Numbered from the stretch's first letter, positions 24,156 to 34,963 are shown. The stretch is DNA of 64,000 bases from Eudoraea adriatica DSM 19308 (GCF_000382125.1 NZ_KB907549.1:398965-462964), one strand, 5' to 3'. Notes: generated from the sequence alone by a model not told the origin. Translations and numbers: made by a program.

Positions 24156-27100
24156 ATTTGCAGTTCACTTTTTTTCAACTGCGTATTGAACGTTTTCAAT
24201 TCAACTTCCATAAATTTTGTAAATCTCTTGTTGATACCGTCTAAGCGTTCATTAAAAATGGCATAGACCTCGCGCTGCTGATCCGTGGGTTTAAAATCCA
24301 CCCCGTTTCCGGTAATATCACTGGCAAGGGCACTTAACCTTCCGTAAAGTTTCATCGGTGCCCTGAACGCATCTTCCCGGGCCCCGGTAAGCTGAATATC
24401 GTATAGTGTGCCGGCTATGGACTCTGACAAGGCCTGCAATTGCATTGCTTTTTCAATATCGCCCTTCTTCTTCAATTTGGGTATTACCTCCGTAAGTTCC
24501 GAGCGAATTTCCTCAATATCATTGATCATGGTTACTGCTAAATTTATGGCATCGCGCAGTTCCAGCGAAAAAACTACCTGTTGTTTAATTTCTTCCAGGG
24601 TTCCTTCAGTAGCAGGATCTTTTAAGACTTTTAATTCCCTTATGTATTCCTGCTCCCCGACAATCAGCTTCACCCTGTACATATCCGGAACCACTTTAGG
24701 GCCGTATTGCCCGCGCATGAGATCAAGATCCCAGGTAACAAGGGAGCGCCATCCTTCACCGTTTAGCTGTACCCATGGCCTTCCGGGAGGTGCGGTCTGC
24801 AATTTTGGCTTATAGGTCGGTTCATAGCGCAAATCCCACATTACCCTGTTTACACCCTGTTGCTTAGTTCCCTCCAGGGTCCTTACAATTTCAGCATTCT
24901 GCGTTATTATCTGTATTTCCACATTTTGATCTGTGCGGTCTTTCAGGTAATAATTAATGTCTGCACCATAAGCCGGGTTATCCCCGGAGTTCATACTTGG
25001 TCCGTCAGTTTTAATACTCTGCTGTTCCTGAAAACGATACGCCTGGCGAAGGCTAAAGAGATGCGCTTCCTTATTCCGGGCATCCATATCAAATTCGCGG
25101 AGGGGTGAAATATTATCTAATATATAATACCCTCTTCCATAAGTACCAACTACCAGGTCATCAAAACGCTCCTGTATCTCCAGCCAATAAACTGGTGCCG
25201 GCGGAAGGTTGTTTTTTAATCGCATCCAATTCTCCCCGTCATTATGCGAAATGTAAAGGCCATTATCTACCCCCAGGTACAACATACCCTGGCGTTTAGG
25301 GTCTTCCTTTATAACATGGGCAAAGCTGTGAACCGACTTAGGAACGGAACCACTGATGAATTTCCAATTCTGGCCGTAGTCTTCTGTTTTGTAAACATAG
25401 GGGTCAAAGTCTCCCATTTGGTGTAAATCTACCGTTATATAAGCCGTTCCCTTTGCATACACAGAAGGTTCAATATTGGCTATGGTTCCCCATTTTGGAA
25501 GATCGGGAATATTAGGGGTAAGGTTGGTCCAGTTTTGGCCTCCATCTTTGGTAAGTTGCACCTGTCCATCATTACTTCCGGTCCAGATGAGCCCGGGTTC
25601 CAGTGTTGATTCTGCGATACTGAATAGAACAGATCCATCAAAAGTCATTAAATTGTCTACAGCGATACCGCCGGAACTTTGTTGGTGGGTCTTATCGTTA
25701 AGTGTCAGATCCGGACTAATTACCTGCCAGCTTTGACCATCATCATCGCTTTTGTGCACAAACTGACTGCCTACATAGACCCTGTGTTTTGTATGCGGCG
25801 AAAATGCCAGTGGAAAATTCCAGTGCCAACGGTACTTTAGTTTTCCGGGCTCCCACCCGTATCCGGCTTCCGGCCAAACGCGTACGTCTCGTGCATGACC
25901 CGTTTTGGCATTGTAACGCTGCAATCCACCATCATAGCATCCAGACCACACAATGTCATTATCAAAAGGATCGGGCTGGGCAAAACCGCTTTCGCAGCCC
26001 CCTACCCCTTTCCATAGACCGAGTGGAATATATCCTTGTCTGCTATTACTTGGCCCCTTGTATGAATAACCATCCTGGCGATTTCCATAAACATTATAAG
26101 GAATCTGGTCATCAACAGAAACATGGTACATCTGTGCAATAGGCAGTACCACACGCTGATAACTTTTGCCATGGTTTAGGGTAATACTGGCACAACCATC
26201 GTGCGCCACCATTATACGATCCGGATTACCCGGATCTAACCAAATATCGTGGTTATCGCCTCCGGCACTATAGCCTGTTTTAATGGTCTTACCGCCATCT
26301 TTGGAGATGCAAAACTTTACACTTGCAAAATAGAGTTCGTTGGGATCACCGGGAGATACGGCCATTCGGGTATAATAAGGGGCACGCTCCGCAATATCAT
26401 GATTCCGGGTCTGTAGCGACCAGCTATTCCCAAAATCTTCGGATCTGTACAAGGCAGGGCTATCGATCTCAAATAAGGCATACACAATGTCCGGTTCTGA
26501 AGGTGAAATAGCCACCGCCGTTTTACCTACGGGATGCTCAGCACCACCAGGAAGTCCTTTTTCAGAAAGTGCTTCCCAGGATCCACCTCCGTCTTCAGAT
26601 CTATATACACCTCCTCCGGGTCCGCCACTTCTCAATCCCCAGGTATTGATATGAATAGACCACATCCCCACTAGCAGTCGGTCAGGGTTTTTTGGGTCCA
26701 TGGCCAATTCAGCAGCCCCTGTACCTTCATCCACAAAGAATACCTGCTTCCAGGTCTTACCTCCATCGGTGGTTTTATAAACCCCCCGTTCCTTTTGGGG
26801 GCCGTAAGTGTGGCCCAGGGCCGCGGCATATACAATATCCGGATTGGATGGGTGCACAATGATACGGCCAATCCTGCCTGTTTTTTTGAGGCCCATATTT
26901 CTCCAGGTCTTGCCGCCATCTTCAGATTTATAAATACCATCACCCATGGCATGTGCAGGTCGTATAACAAAGGTCTCCCCTGTCCCCACCCAAATAATGT
27001 CGGGGTTAGTTGGCGTAACGGCAATAGAACCAATAGAAGATACATCCTGGGTATCAAAAACAGGATCCCAGTTGAGGCCCCCATCCGTAGTTTTCCATAG

Positions 27101-27289
27101 TCCACCCGATGCAGCACCAATATAATTGATCATGGGATCACCTGGAACCCCTGCAATGGCAATCGCCCGGTTTCCTTCTGGGCCTATAAACCGAAATTTC
27201 AGGCTATCAAATACAGAAGAATCAACCTGGGAAAAAGTTGTGAACGAAACAATGAAAAAGAATAAAAGAAAGGCTAGTTTGGTTTTCAT
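24128..27289 (-). CDS. Sortilin/VPS10-like Asp-box beta-propeller protein, exported
   Basis: 1053 residues with a signal peptide (MKTKLAFLLFFFIVSFTTFSQ). At least eight Asp-box (BNR) repeats such as TTDGGLNW, SEDGGKTW, SEDFGNSW, TKDGGQNW and TEDYGQNW run over residues 60-740, forming one or two beta-propellers of the VPS10/sialidase type. The C-terminal 200 residues are helical and charged (EIKQQVVFSLELRDAINLAV...). Bacteroidota encode many such proteins. They are often called glycosyl hydrolases, but there is no sialidase Arg triad or FRIP motif, so a binding or scaffolding role is more likely. Confidence 0.8.
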   Translation of the reverse strand: MKTKLAFLLFFFIVSFTTFSQVDSSVFDSLKFRFIGPEGNRAIAIAGVPGDPMINYIGAASGGLWKTTDGGLNWDPVFDTQDVSSIGSIAVTPTNPDIIWVGTGETFVIRPAHAMGDGIYKSEDGGKTWRNMGLKKTGRIGRIIVHPSNPDIVYAAALGHTYGPQKERGVYKTTDGGKTWKQVFFVDEGTGAAELAMDPKNPDRLLVGMWSIHINTWGLRSGGPGGGVYRSEDGGGSWEALSEKGLPGGAEHPVGKTAVAISPSEPDIVYALFEIDSPALYRSEDFGNSWSLQTRNHDIAERAPYYTRMAVSPGDPNELYFASVKFCISKDGGKTIKTGYSAGGDNHDIWLDPGNPDRIMVAHDGCASITLNHGKSYQRVVLPIAQMYHVSVDDQIPYNVYGNRQDGYSYKGPSNSRQGYIPLGLWKGVGGCESGFAQPDPFDNDIVWSGCYDGGLQRYNAKTGHARDVRVWPEAGYGWEPGKLKYRWHWNFPLAFSPHTKHRVYVGSQFVHKSDDDGQSWQVISPDLTLNDKTHQQSSGGIAVDNLMTFDGSVLFSIAESTLEPGLIWTGSNDGQVQLTKDGGQNWTNLTPNIPDLPKWGTIANIEPSVYAKGTAYITVDLHQMGDFDPYVYKTEDYGQNWKFISGSVPKSVHSFAHVIKEDPKRQGMLYLGVDNGLYISHNDGENWMRLKNNLPPAPVYWLEIQERFDDLVVGTYGRGYYILDNISPLREFDMDARNKEAHLFSLRQAYRFQEQQSIKTDGPSMNSGDNPAYGADINYYLKDRTDQNVEIQIITQNAEIVRTLEGTKQQGVNRVMWDLRYEPTYKPKLQTAPPGRPWVQLNGEGWRSLVTWDLDLMRGQYGPKVVPDMYRVKLIVGEQEYIRELKVLKDPATEGTLEEIKQQVVFSLELRDAINLAVTMINDIEEIRSELTEVIPKLKKKGDIEKAMQLQALSESIAGTLYDIQLTGAREDAFRAPMKLYGRLSALASDITGNGVDFKPTDQQREVYAIFNERLDGINKRFTKFMEVELKTFNTQLKKSELQIQLEKKIKS

Positions 27290-27495
27290 AGAATTATGGT
27301 TGGTGTTAATCTGAAGGTGTGGTTACTAATATAGCCAAGATTAATGGATTAGAAAGGGTTTTTTAAATTTGGAAAGCTTCAGAATAGATAATAGCTCTAA
27401 TATGTAGTCCTAAAATTTTTATATCCAGGAAATAGAGACGTCAGCATTAGTAATCCATACTGAGATAATTTGAATTTAAAGGATACAAGACCACT

Positions 27496-28833
27496 TTACT
27501 TGAGCGTAATTTCTATTACGGTATCAATAGCTTCTTTTTTTTCCTCTGGTATTGTGAGTTTTAATTCCCGCTTTTTTAATCTGAAGTTTACAGGTGTTTT
27601 ATCTTTAAAATAAATTGCTTTTTTAATTTTCATATCAAAATCCGGAATACGTAACTCATTGTCCGCATCCTCCAGAACATGCAGATATAATTTATCCCCT
27701 CTTCGGGTAGAAACTATGTTGTCATCAGTCATGGCCAACCCTTGTCTTGTGCCATAAATAGTCTCCCCATATATGGATAACCAGGCTCCCATGGCTTTTA
27801 AGATCTCTTTATGCTCTTTTTGGACTTTTCCGTTTGGCATAGGTCCTACATTTAAAAGAAAATTGGCATTGTTTCCTGCCGCTTTTACCAGATACCTGAC
27901 AAGTTCCGGCACAGTTTTATGTTTGTCATCCTGTAAATTAAAGCCCCAGGAATGGTTAATGGTTTCGCAGGTTTCCAAAGGCAGCTGCCCTATATCAGCT
28001 CCGCCAAAACCGGTAGTATTCTTTCCCGGAAGGTCTTTTTCGAACATTTGAAAATCTTCGCCCTCAAAAGGAAGTTCATGGTGGTTATTGCCGATCAATA
28101 ATTTCGAATCAATATCGTGAATCATTTTATAGGTCCTTTCCAAATCCCAATCAATTCCCTTTATTCTAAAATCAACAGTTTTGTGCCAATCTTCTTTTTC
28201 AGGTGCCTGATCCCACCAGCCATCGAACCAAAATCCTGAGATGTCATAATTTTCTGCAAGTTCTTTTATTTGGGCATTCTGGTAATCTAAATAGGCGCTC
28301 CATTCCCCGGCTTCCGGCCTTCCCGTTTTCCTGCCGGTCCAACCACGGGGAAAATAGTCCGGATGGTGCCAATCTAATTGCGAATAGTATGCAAATAACT
28401 TTATCCCCTGTTTTTTGCACTCCTGCTCAAGCATCCTGAAAATATCTTTTCCATAGGGTGTGGCATCAACAATGTTATAATCTGAAACTTTGGAATCGTA
28501 CATAGCAAAGCCATCATGGTGTTTGGTGGTAATGGTAATATATTTCATCCCGGCATTTATGGCCATTTCTACAATTTCCTGTGCATTAAAATCAATAGGG
28601 TTGAAAAAGGTGGGTAAGAGTTCATAGCGATCTACAGTAATATCCTGATATTGCATTACCCATTCGGCATCACCAAGGTTACTATAAACCCCCCAGTGAA
28701 TAAACAGGCCAAATTTAGCATCCTGAAACCATGTCCGGGCTTCCAGATTCTCTTTGGAAGGCATATATTTTTCTTGTGAATTTATTGCCTGACAAACCAG
28801 GGTAAGGCAAATCAAGACCAATAATTTTTTCAT
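27496..28833 (-). CDS. Alpha-L-fucosidase, GH29
   Basis: 445 residues with a signal peptide (to about residue 19), so secreted or periplasmic. GH29 landmarks are WFQDAKFGLFIHWGVYS at 35-51, ITTKHHDGFAMYDS at 101-114, and the nucleophile Asp 204 in ISGFWFDGWW. A short C-terminal beta domain follows (from about 350). It would release fucose from algal or host glycans. It is monocistronic and flanked by the propeller gene and a DUF1330 gene. Confidence 0.9.
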   Translation of the reverse strand: MKKLLVLICLTLVCQAINSQEKYMPSKENLEARTWFQDAKFGLFIHWGVYSNLGDAEWVMQYQDITVDRYELLPTFFNPIDFNAQEIVEMAINAGMKYITITTKHHDGFAMYDSKVSDYNIVDATPYGKDIFRMLEQECKKQGIKLFAYYSQLDWHHPDYFPRGWTGRKTGRPEAGEWSAYLDYQNAQIKELAENYDISGFWFDGWWDQAPEKEDWHKTVDFRIKGIDWDLERTYKMIHDIDSKLLIGNNHHELPFEGEDFQMFEKDLPGKNTTGFGGADIGQLPLETCETINHSWGFNLQDDKHKTVPELVRYLVKAAGNNANFLLNVGPMPNGKVQKEHKEILKAMGAWLSIYGETIYGTRQGLAMTDDNIVSTRRGDKLYLHVLEDADNELRIPDFDMKIKKAIYFKDKTPVNFRLKKRELKLTIPEEKKEAIDTVIEITLK

Positions 28834-28960
28834 GATGTTTGTCTTAACTAGTTATTAATTTATGCATTATAATCAAAATTTGCCACCATGGAATTTCATT
28901 ACCAAAGGGCGGCCAGTATAAGTGTCGCTTTCAAATAAATAAAGAAACTATCCCCGGCAA

Positions 28961-29275
28961 TCAGGCAAATTCATCCTTGCCTTCAATCAGATAATGATTG
29001 CTAACCGAACCTTCAGTACGGGCATTTAGGTGAGGAGTATATTCTTCGTCATTCATAAAAGCAATCGCCGCTTCTTTGGAAGGCCACTGGATAATTACAC
29101 GCAGACCTACGGCACTGCCATCTCCTTCAAGCTGTTCATGGCTGGCCGTTCTGGCCAGGTACCTACCCCCGTGTTTGGCCATAAGTTTATTGGCTACCGG
29201 AAGATAGGCCGGAATCCAATCTTCGCTTGTTGGTGTTACATCCAGTACGGAGTAAAAAGCTGCAGAATTTTCCAT
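28961..29275 (-). CDS. DUF1330-family protein
   Basis: A 104-residue dimeric alpha/beta-barrel-type (ferredoxin-like) protein of the DUF1330 family, recognised by YLPVANKLMAKHGGRYLAR and VIIQWPSKEAAIAFMNDEEY. Function is unknown. It stands alone on the minus strand. Confidence 0.8.
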   Translation of the reverse strand: MENSAAFYSVLDVTPTSEDWIPAYLPVANKLMAKHGGRYLARTASHEQLEGDGSAVGLRVIIQWPSKEAAIAFMNDEEYTPHLNARTEGSVSNHYLIEGKDEFA

Positions 29276-29543
29276 TGTTTTGTTAATTTTTGATTTAAAT
29301 TCTTTGGTTGTTTGTTTATCGTAGTTGTCATTTTATTCCTAATCCCGGAATATAAAATAAACTGATCTGCCAGGTAAGTTACCAAAAAACTAATTATCAG
29401 GTTCCAAAAAATTACAATTAAAAAAACATGCATTATTTTCAAATGATTGAAGGGCTAAATTGGCTATTTTGTGTAGCAAGTAGAATATCCTCAAAAAAAT
29501 AATATAGCCCTCAACTTAAAAATACTTAATTTTATTCTTGGCT

Positions 29544-29551
29544 TAACTTTG
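29544..29551 (+). promoter_or_regulatory. -7 promoter element of the AsmA-like gene
   Basis: TAACTTTG matches TAnnTTTG and lies 28 nt before the ATG at 29580. No TTG is found at the usual upstream distance. Confidence 0.45.
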
Positions 29552-29579
29552 GCTTTCTTCTCATTTAGGAAACGGTCCC

Positions 29580-32500
29580 ATGCTTAAAAAACTCTTAAAA
29601 TTTGGTTCAGGATTATTAATTATTATTACCATTCTATTCCTTGCAACCTACTTTTATGTAACGAGCCACAAGGAAGAGGTTGCCAACTTTATTGTAAATA
29701 CGCTCACAGAGAATCATAGGGGTACCGTGAATTTTGAAGACATGACCATGAAAAGCTGGGGCAGATTTTCAAATCCCGCATTCCATATTACAAATATGGT
29801 GCTTCTGGACTCAACTCAGAATAAAATAGCCCGTTTAGAAATAGAGGATGCCTATGTTAATATATTCGTCAAGAGTCTTTTTAAAAACCAGATTCAGGTA
29901 AAATCTGTTGAAATAAAAAAGGCAAAATATACTTCAATTATATTACAGGAGGTTTTTTCAGATACCATTATAAAAAAAGAAATGCCGGTTCCTGATAAGA
30001 GATCGACTGAACCCTTTACACCATTTAAAATGGATCTGGACATTGAAGATGTTACCATTGCTATTCAAAACCTTCCGCGCAATAAAGCCATAAAATTTAA
30101 ACTTAACACAGTATCATCAACAGTTAATTTCGAACAGGATAAGATTACCTCCTCATTGGATTTGGACGCTACAGTTGAGCAATTGGGATTTAACCTGGAG
30201 AAAGGGAGTTTTCTCAAAGATTCTAAAATTTCCGGCTCAATGAATCCTGTGATTGATTTGAAATCCAATAAGATCCATATTCCAACTTTTGATTTAGCTA
30301 TAAATGATCAGTTGTTTAAACTCACAGCCGATTTTAACATGGCTAACAAGGGTAGTTTTGCATTTAAAATTGAGAATGACCATACAGCATATTTGCCTAC
30401 GGTAAACCTTGTGTCGGAGCATATTCAGCAAAAACTCAGCAATTATATTATTGACAAGCCTTTTTACACCCATACCACCCTGGAAGGAAGTTTTGCGCCA
30501 TTTACCAATCCATTGGTCCATATTGAATTTAAGGCAGTCGATAATTCGGCAAAAATAGCAGATCGGTATATCCTGGATTCATTGGCATTTAATGGAAGTT
30601 TTAAAAACAGGATCTATGAAGATGACCGTGCAAAAACCGAAGACAAAAAGAACTTAAAATTAAATTTCAATACTATTGCCGGCAAATACAAAGAGACAAC
30701 TTTTGAACTTCGTGATGGCCTCTATAAAAGTACGCTTGAAAACAAAGCTTATATTGAAGCAGCAATTAATGCGCATGGTGACCCGGAGAATTTAATTTCA
30801 ATATTTGATGACCCTATTTTTAGCCTTAAAGGCGGTAGCTTTAACTTTGTAGGAGATATCAAGGGGGATGCCAGTTCGGCAGCTGCATTACTATCCTCAT
30901 CCGCCACGGAATTGCAGGTATCAAATACCTCATTGGTTGACCATGAAAACAAAATTACTATTCCTGTGGATGAATTAAAACTTCATCTAAAAAAAAATAA
31001 TGCAGTTTTAGATATAATGAAACTGCAAATGACATCGGGAGACAAGCTAATAATTGAAGGGCAAACAAGCCCCTTTTCGGCCCTTTTATCGGAAGAATCT
31101 AAAAACTTGGTTTCCTCAAATTTAAATTTCAGATCAAATAAATTGAACTGGAAGGACTTCCTTGAAATTTTTGATGGCCCCCAAACAAACAGCACAGTAA
31201 AGGCAGAACATCCCGAATTTGTATTGCATGATATTTTTAAAAAAATCTATCAAAAATTCAACCCCAATATTGACATAGCTATTAAACAATTTCAATATGA
31301 AAACCTGATTTTAGACAACTTCTCAACCGATTTGTCTTTTAGCAATGAAAATAATCTGCACCTAACCAATATGGGGTTTGATATTCCCTCCGGGAAAGTA
31401 AAACTTATAGCTGATTTGAATTATGAAAATTCCGAAGAGATCTTAGTAACTGCCGCTTTTGACGCTTCTGGCGGTGCGGTTTTTTTAAATGATTTATTTA
31501 ACAATGATACTTTCCTCTTCAAAAGCGGGCGTTTTGATCTTAAGGCAGAAATGAATGGAGACCTGATGCAACTGGAAAGCCTTATCCTGGAAGCTAACAG
31601 TTCAATAATCCTATCCGAGGGAAGTGTTTTTTACAAACCAATGGATCTGATGGTGCCAATTGATCTCCTGGATGTAAAAATAAAAGACAATCGTGCAATT
31701 CTTAATTCTTTAGAAATTTCGGTAGGCTCAGAAGATAAATTAAATTTTTCGGGTGAATTAGATGATCTATTGTCCCTTATTTCTTCCAATTCAAAAAATC
31801 AGGTAAACTCATCACTCCTATTGCATTCTGACAAATTACAATGGGATGATTTTTTACAAGTATTTGCCCATGATAGTGAAAAGCACCTGAGTCAAAAAAA
31901 GGATCCGGAAACCAGGCTAAAAGAAACTTTACGGGGAATCTATTCCGATTTTAACCCCCGTATTGTTATTAAGGTTGACACGTTTGCGTATAAAGACCTT
32001 TTGACCCTGGAAAATTTTAAGACCGGGTTACATTTTCAGGACAGGAATAACTTGATACTAGAGGAAAGCGGTTTTAATTTTAATTCTAATGGGCTGGCAG
32101 ATTTTTCAGCACAATTAGACATATCAGAACCAAATCAAACCCATGTAAATATAGATTTTGAAGCCAGGGCAGATCCATCACAACTGAATGAGATGCTCAA
32201 TTATGATACTTTTTTACTTCAGGGTGGGGCTTTAAAACTGACTGCCAATATTACCGGTGCCGTTGAAAAAATAAATGAATTGATAAGCGCTTCAAGTAGC
32301 ACATTCCTGATTGAAAATAGTTCTTTGATTCATAATTCAAGCAAAACCAAGATTCCGTTTAGCGTCCTGGAAATAGATATTCAAGATGATGACGCTATTC
32401 TTAAAACCCTTAAAATTGAATTGCCTTCCGGAGACCAATTGGAGTTTTCTGGTGAACTGGATAATATTACTTCAATTCTACCTTTCAATAGTACGAACAA

Positions 32501-33515
32501 TTCAGGAATGAGTTCAAAACTCAATATTTATTCAAAAAAACTTAGGTTTGGCGACTTTTTGGAACTGTTCAATAGCACAGATACCATAATCCGTGAAAAG
32601 GTCACAAACCGCAATAGGGCGCTAAAAATTGCGGTTAAAGACTTTTATACCAAATATAAACCGGAACTGTCTATTACTATTGATGAGTTTTTATTCAATA
32701 AGCTACTGGTTAAAAATTTTAATTCCGGTTTTTATTTTGAAAATAAAGATCTTCTGTACCTGGAGAATACCGGTTTTGATTTTTATAAGGGTAAGGTAAG
32801 TCTCGACGCGCATTTAAATATATCCGATCCATATGAAACTGCTTTTTCAATTGGCTTTGCCACGGATAATCTGGATTTGGAAAAGCTTTTGACATCCTTT
32901 GATTATTTTAATGTTCCTTCAATAAAGGAGGCAGATAAAATAGATGGAAAAGTAAGTGTCAATTCACATATAGAAGGCGATTTAATAGATAGTACAGGCA
33001 TAATATCCAATTCACTAAAAGGAACCATAGGTTTTGACCTTGAAGAAATGGAAATTAAAGGCTTCGATCCCATAATTAAGCTGGGAAATATAGTTTTCAA
33101 GAAAAAACGATTTGAAGATATTCGTTTCGGGTCTATTGAGAATGTACTCTATCTTGCCAACAATACTGTAGAATTCCCCCTGATGGAGGTGAAATCCACG
33201 GCATTCGATTTTTTTGTAGCAGGACATTTAGGTTTTGAAGAAGTCCCAACCAATATTTGGACAGGAATACCACTATCCAATTTCAAAAGCAGAGATCTTG
33301 TTAATATACCCAACAAAACAGGATATGTGGAGGCCGGCAAAAAAATATATATAGAAGCAAAAAGCGATAAAAAAAATAAGATTAAATACAAACTTCATTT
33401 ATCTGAAAGGCAATATTTCAAAGAAAGAAGTTCCATTAGTACATACAGAACCCAGATGAAAGAAGACAGATTGCTGCGAAGAAAATATAAGCGAGACACA
33501 AGAATGAGTGAATAG
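29580..33515 (+). CDS. AsmA-like giant envelope protein with three internal repeats
   Basis: 1311 residues. An N-terminal membrane anchor (about 7-29, FGSGLLIIITILFLATYF) is followed by an all-beta periplasmic body typical of AsmA/TamB/YhdP-like proteins, which form long grooves thought to move lipids between membranes. A block of about 230 residues is repeated three times. FSLKGGSFNF / FLFKSGRFDL / FLLQGGALKL fall near residues 413, 644 and 877; KLNWKDFLEIF / KLQWDDFLQVF / KLRFGDFLELF fall near 520, 750 and 986. A fourth partial copy leads into the C-terminal AsmA-type domain (GTIGFDLEEMEIKGFDPI). The tail is very basic (LLRRKYKRDTR). It is monocistronic. Confidence 0.82.
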   Translation: MLKKLLKFGSGLLIIITILFLATYFYVTSHKEEVANFIVNTLTENHRGTVNFEDMTMKSWGRFSNPAFHITNMVLLDSTQNKIARLEIEDAYVNIFVKSLFKNQIQVKSVEIKKAKYTSIILQEVFSDTIIKKEMPVPDKRSTEPFTPFKMDLDIEDVTIAIQNLPRNKAIKFKLNTVSSTVNFEQDKITSSLDLDATVEQLGFNLEKGSFLKDSKISGSMNPVIDLKSNKIHIPTFDLAINDQLFKLTADFNMANKGSFAFKIENDHTAYLPTVNLVSEHIQQKLSNYIIDKPFYTHTTLEGSFAPFTNPLVHIEFKAVDNSAKIADRYILDSLAFNGSFKNRIYEDDRAKTEDKKNLKLNFNTIAGKYKETTFELRDGLYKSTLENKAYIEAAINAHGDPENLISIFDDPIFSLKGGSFNFVGDIKGDASSAAALLSSSATELQVSNTSLVDHENKITIPVDELKLHLKKNNAVLDIMKLQMTSGDKLIIEGQTSPFSALLSEESKNLVSSNLNFRSNKLNWKDFLEIFDGPQTNSTVKAEHPEFVLHDIFKKIYQKFNPNIDIAIKQFQYENLILDNFSTDLSFSNENNLHLTNMGFDIPSGKVKLIADLNYENSEEILVTAAFDASGGAVFLNDLFNNDTFLFKSGRFDLKAEMNGDLMQLESLILEANSSIILSEGSVFYKPMDLMVPIDLLDVKIKDNRAILNSLEISVGSEDKLNFSGELDDLLSLISSNSKNQVNSSLLLHSDKLQWDDFLQVFAHDSEKHLSQKKDPETRLKETLRGIYSDFNPRIVIKVDTFAYKDLLTLENFKTGLHFQDRNNLILEESGFNFNSNGLADFSAQLDISEPNQTHVNIDFEARADPSQLNEMLNYDTFLLQGGALKLTANITGAVEKINELISASSSTFLIENSSLIHNSSKTKIPFSVLEIDIQDDDAILKTLKIELPSGDQLEFSGELDNITSILPFNSTNNSGMSSKLNIYSKKLRFGDFLELFNSTDTIIREKVTNRNRALKIAVKDFYTKYKPELSITIDEFLFNKLLVKNFNSGFYFENKDLLYLENTGFDFYKGKVSLDAHLNISDPYETAFSIGFATDNLDLEKLLTSFDYFNVPSIKEADKIDGKVSVNSHIEGDLIDSTGIISNSLKGTIGFDLEEMEIKGFDPIIKLGNIVFKKKRFEDIRFGSIENVLYLANNTVEFPLMEVKSTAFDFFVAGHLGFEEVPTNIWTGIPLSNFKSRDLVNIPNKTGYVEAGKKIYIEAKSDKKNKIKYKLHLSERQYFKERSSISTYRTQMKEDRLLRRKYKRDTRMSE

Positions 33516-33640
33516 TCAGGTTTACCCGATGACGGTAAAACCAATTAAATACATCCTGAACTTATACCAAATATAGATTGCAAAACATTGTTTAGAAATA
33601 AACTTTCGAAACTCAATTTTTAATACACCTTTTAACACTC

Positions 33641-34963
33641 CTATTTACTTTGTTCCGCCAACCATTCCATAATTGTCACGGGCCTGTTATTTAGCATTAC
33701 AGGATTTCCATCAAAATCTAATTTAGCATGGTTTGCATGAGAATAGATCCAGGACCAATGCCCGGTGTAATGATAATTATCTCCTCCAAAAAACCCCGTA
33801 ATATCCGTAACATGGTCATAGAAGGAAAAATGGACGTTATTGGCACCCGCGCTAATTAAGCGCTTATATAAGGGTACTACCGTCTTTTCCGGTACAGTTG
33901 TGCCATCGTCTTTAGAATGGACAAACCAAATAGGCACATCTTTGATTTTCTCGACTTGTGCATTGGTAATGTATTCGTTTTGATATGCCAAAGCACTGAT
34001 ATAACCCGCAGCGAAATAGTCAGGGCTTAACAGAATCAGCTTTAGTGCCATATAACCCCCATTAGAACAGCCTCCGACATATATTCTGTTTGGGTCAATA
34101 TCAGGATGGTCAGCCACATATTTCTTTATAAGCGCCAGCAGGGCTTCATTATAGATATCATTCTCTTTACCCCTGGTGTAAGCCCCGCTTGAAGATTGCA
34201 TCCAAAAAGTCGGACTCTGGGGTGCCAAAACATATGCGCCTTTAAATATTCTTTGGATCTCGTCCGATGCATAGTTAGCGGCCTTATTCGCGATCAAAGG
34301 AATACTTGGATCATTTCCTCCCTCGCCGCCACCATGCAGCCAAATGATCAAAGGCGATGTCTGATTAGTCCTCTCAGGTTTAAAAGAGGCAAAAGGGAGT
34401 GTAAGCCCATTGTGCGAGTACGCACCAGTTAAATCAAACTTGTCTATTAAAGGTAAAAACCTTTTGGATTCAGAATTCCATACCTTTTTTGAAGTCGTAT
34501 CGGTTATGTTCAATTCATAATTTATCCATTTATTGCTACCTCTGTTATTTGCCCGAATATATTTAATAGGCGAACCCAGGATTTCTTCCGGGCCAACAAA
34601 CAGTACCAGGGTTACATGATTTCCCTGCTCTAGCCTGTTACCTTTTTCATCCGATACATAGGCGTAGATTACTTTTCGACTTCCACTGGCTTCGCCGGGA
34701 TTCATTTCAACACCTTCATAACTTCTCTTTGCCGTTACAGTAAAATTTTCCGCTTTGACTTCTATAGCCGGTTCCTCCATAGAGAGGATTATTTTACTAA
34801 CAGCAGGTCCCCAATCATATCCCTCAATAATCAGGTTATATTCCCCATTATCATTACTATGTGGAGCTACTGAACTTTTGGTGTAAGCACTATTTGCCAA
34901 AAGGTTTAGGGAAATGGTCATTAAACCAATAAAAATGAGTCGAAAAATTGCCTTGCTATTCAT
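33641..34963 (-). CDS. Secreted esterase/peptidase with N-terminal Ig-like domain
   Basis: 440 residues with a signal peptide to about residue 27. An Ig-like beta domain follows (about 40-175: NLIIEGYDWGPAVSKIIL, EVKAENFTVTAK) like that of EstA-type esterases. The alpha/beta-hydrolase domain has oxyanion-type PLIIWLHGGGEGGND, nucleophile Ser in YVGGCSNGGYMAL, an Asp-bearing VHSKDDGTTVPE, and a C-terminal His region (GHWSWIYSHAN). It likely cleaves acyl or feruloyl-type esters outside the cytoplasm; a peptidase role cannot be excluded. Confidence 0.78.
   Translation of the reverse strand: MNSKAIFRLIFIGLMTISLNLLANSAYTKSSVAPHSNDNGEYNLIIEGYDWGPAVSKIILSMEEPAIEVKAENFTVTAKRSYEGVEMNPGEASGSRKVIYAYVSDEKGNRLEQGNHVTLVLFVGPEEILGSPIKYIRANNRGSNKWINYELNITDTTSKKVWNSESKRFLPLIDKFDLTGAYSHNGLTLPFASFKPERTNQTSPLIIWLHGGGEGGNDPSIPLIANKAANYASDEIQRIFKGAYVLAPQSPTFWMQSSSGAYTRGKENDIYNEALLALIKKYVADHPDIDPNRIYVGGCSNGGYMALKLILLSPDYFAAGYISALAYQNEYITNAQVEKIKDVPIWFVHSKDDGTTVPEKTVVPLYKRLISAGANNVHFSFYDHVTDITGFFGGDNYHYTGHWSWIYSHANHAKLDFDGNPVMLNNRPVTIMEWLAEQSK

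Noticed and set aside
16200-24160. Integrase, transposase or insertion sequence for the tRNA-linked segment
   Set aside because: No recombinase motifs or terminal inverted repeats with target duplications were found; only attachment-like repeats remain.
24128-27289. Sialidase activity for the Asp-box propeller protein
   Set aside because: Asp boxes are structural; the catalytic Arg triad and the FRIP motif are not seen.
29236-29442. 68-codon hydrophobic frame overlapping the DUF1330 gene
   Set aside because: It overlaps the better-supported gene in another frame and only its first half looks membrane-like.
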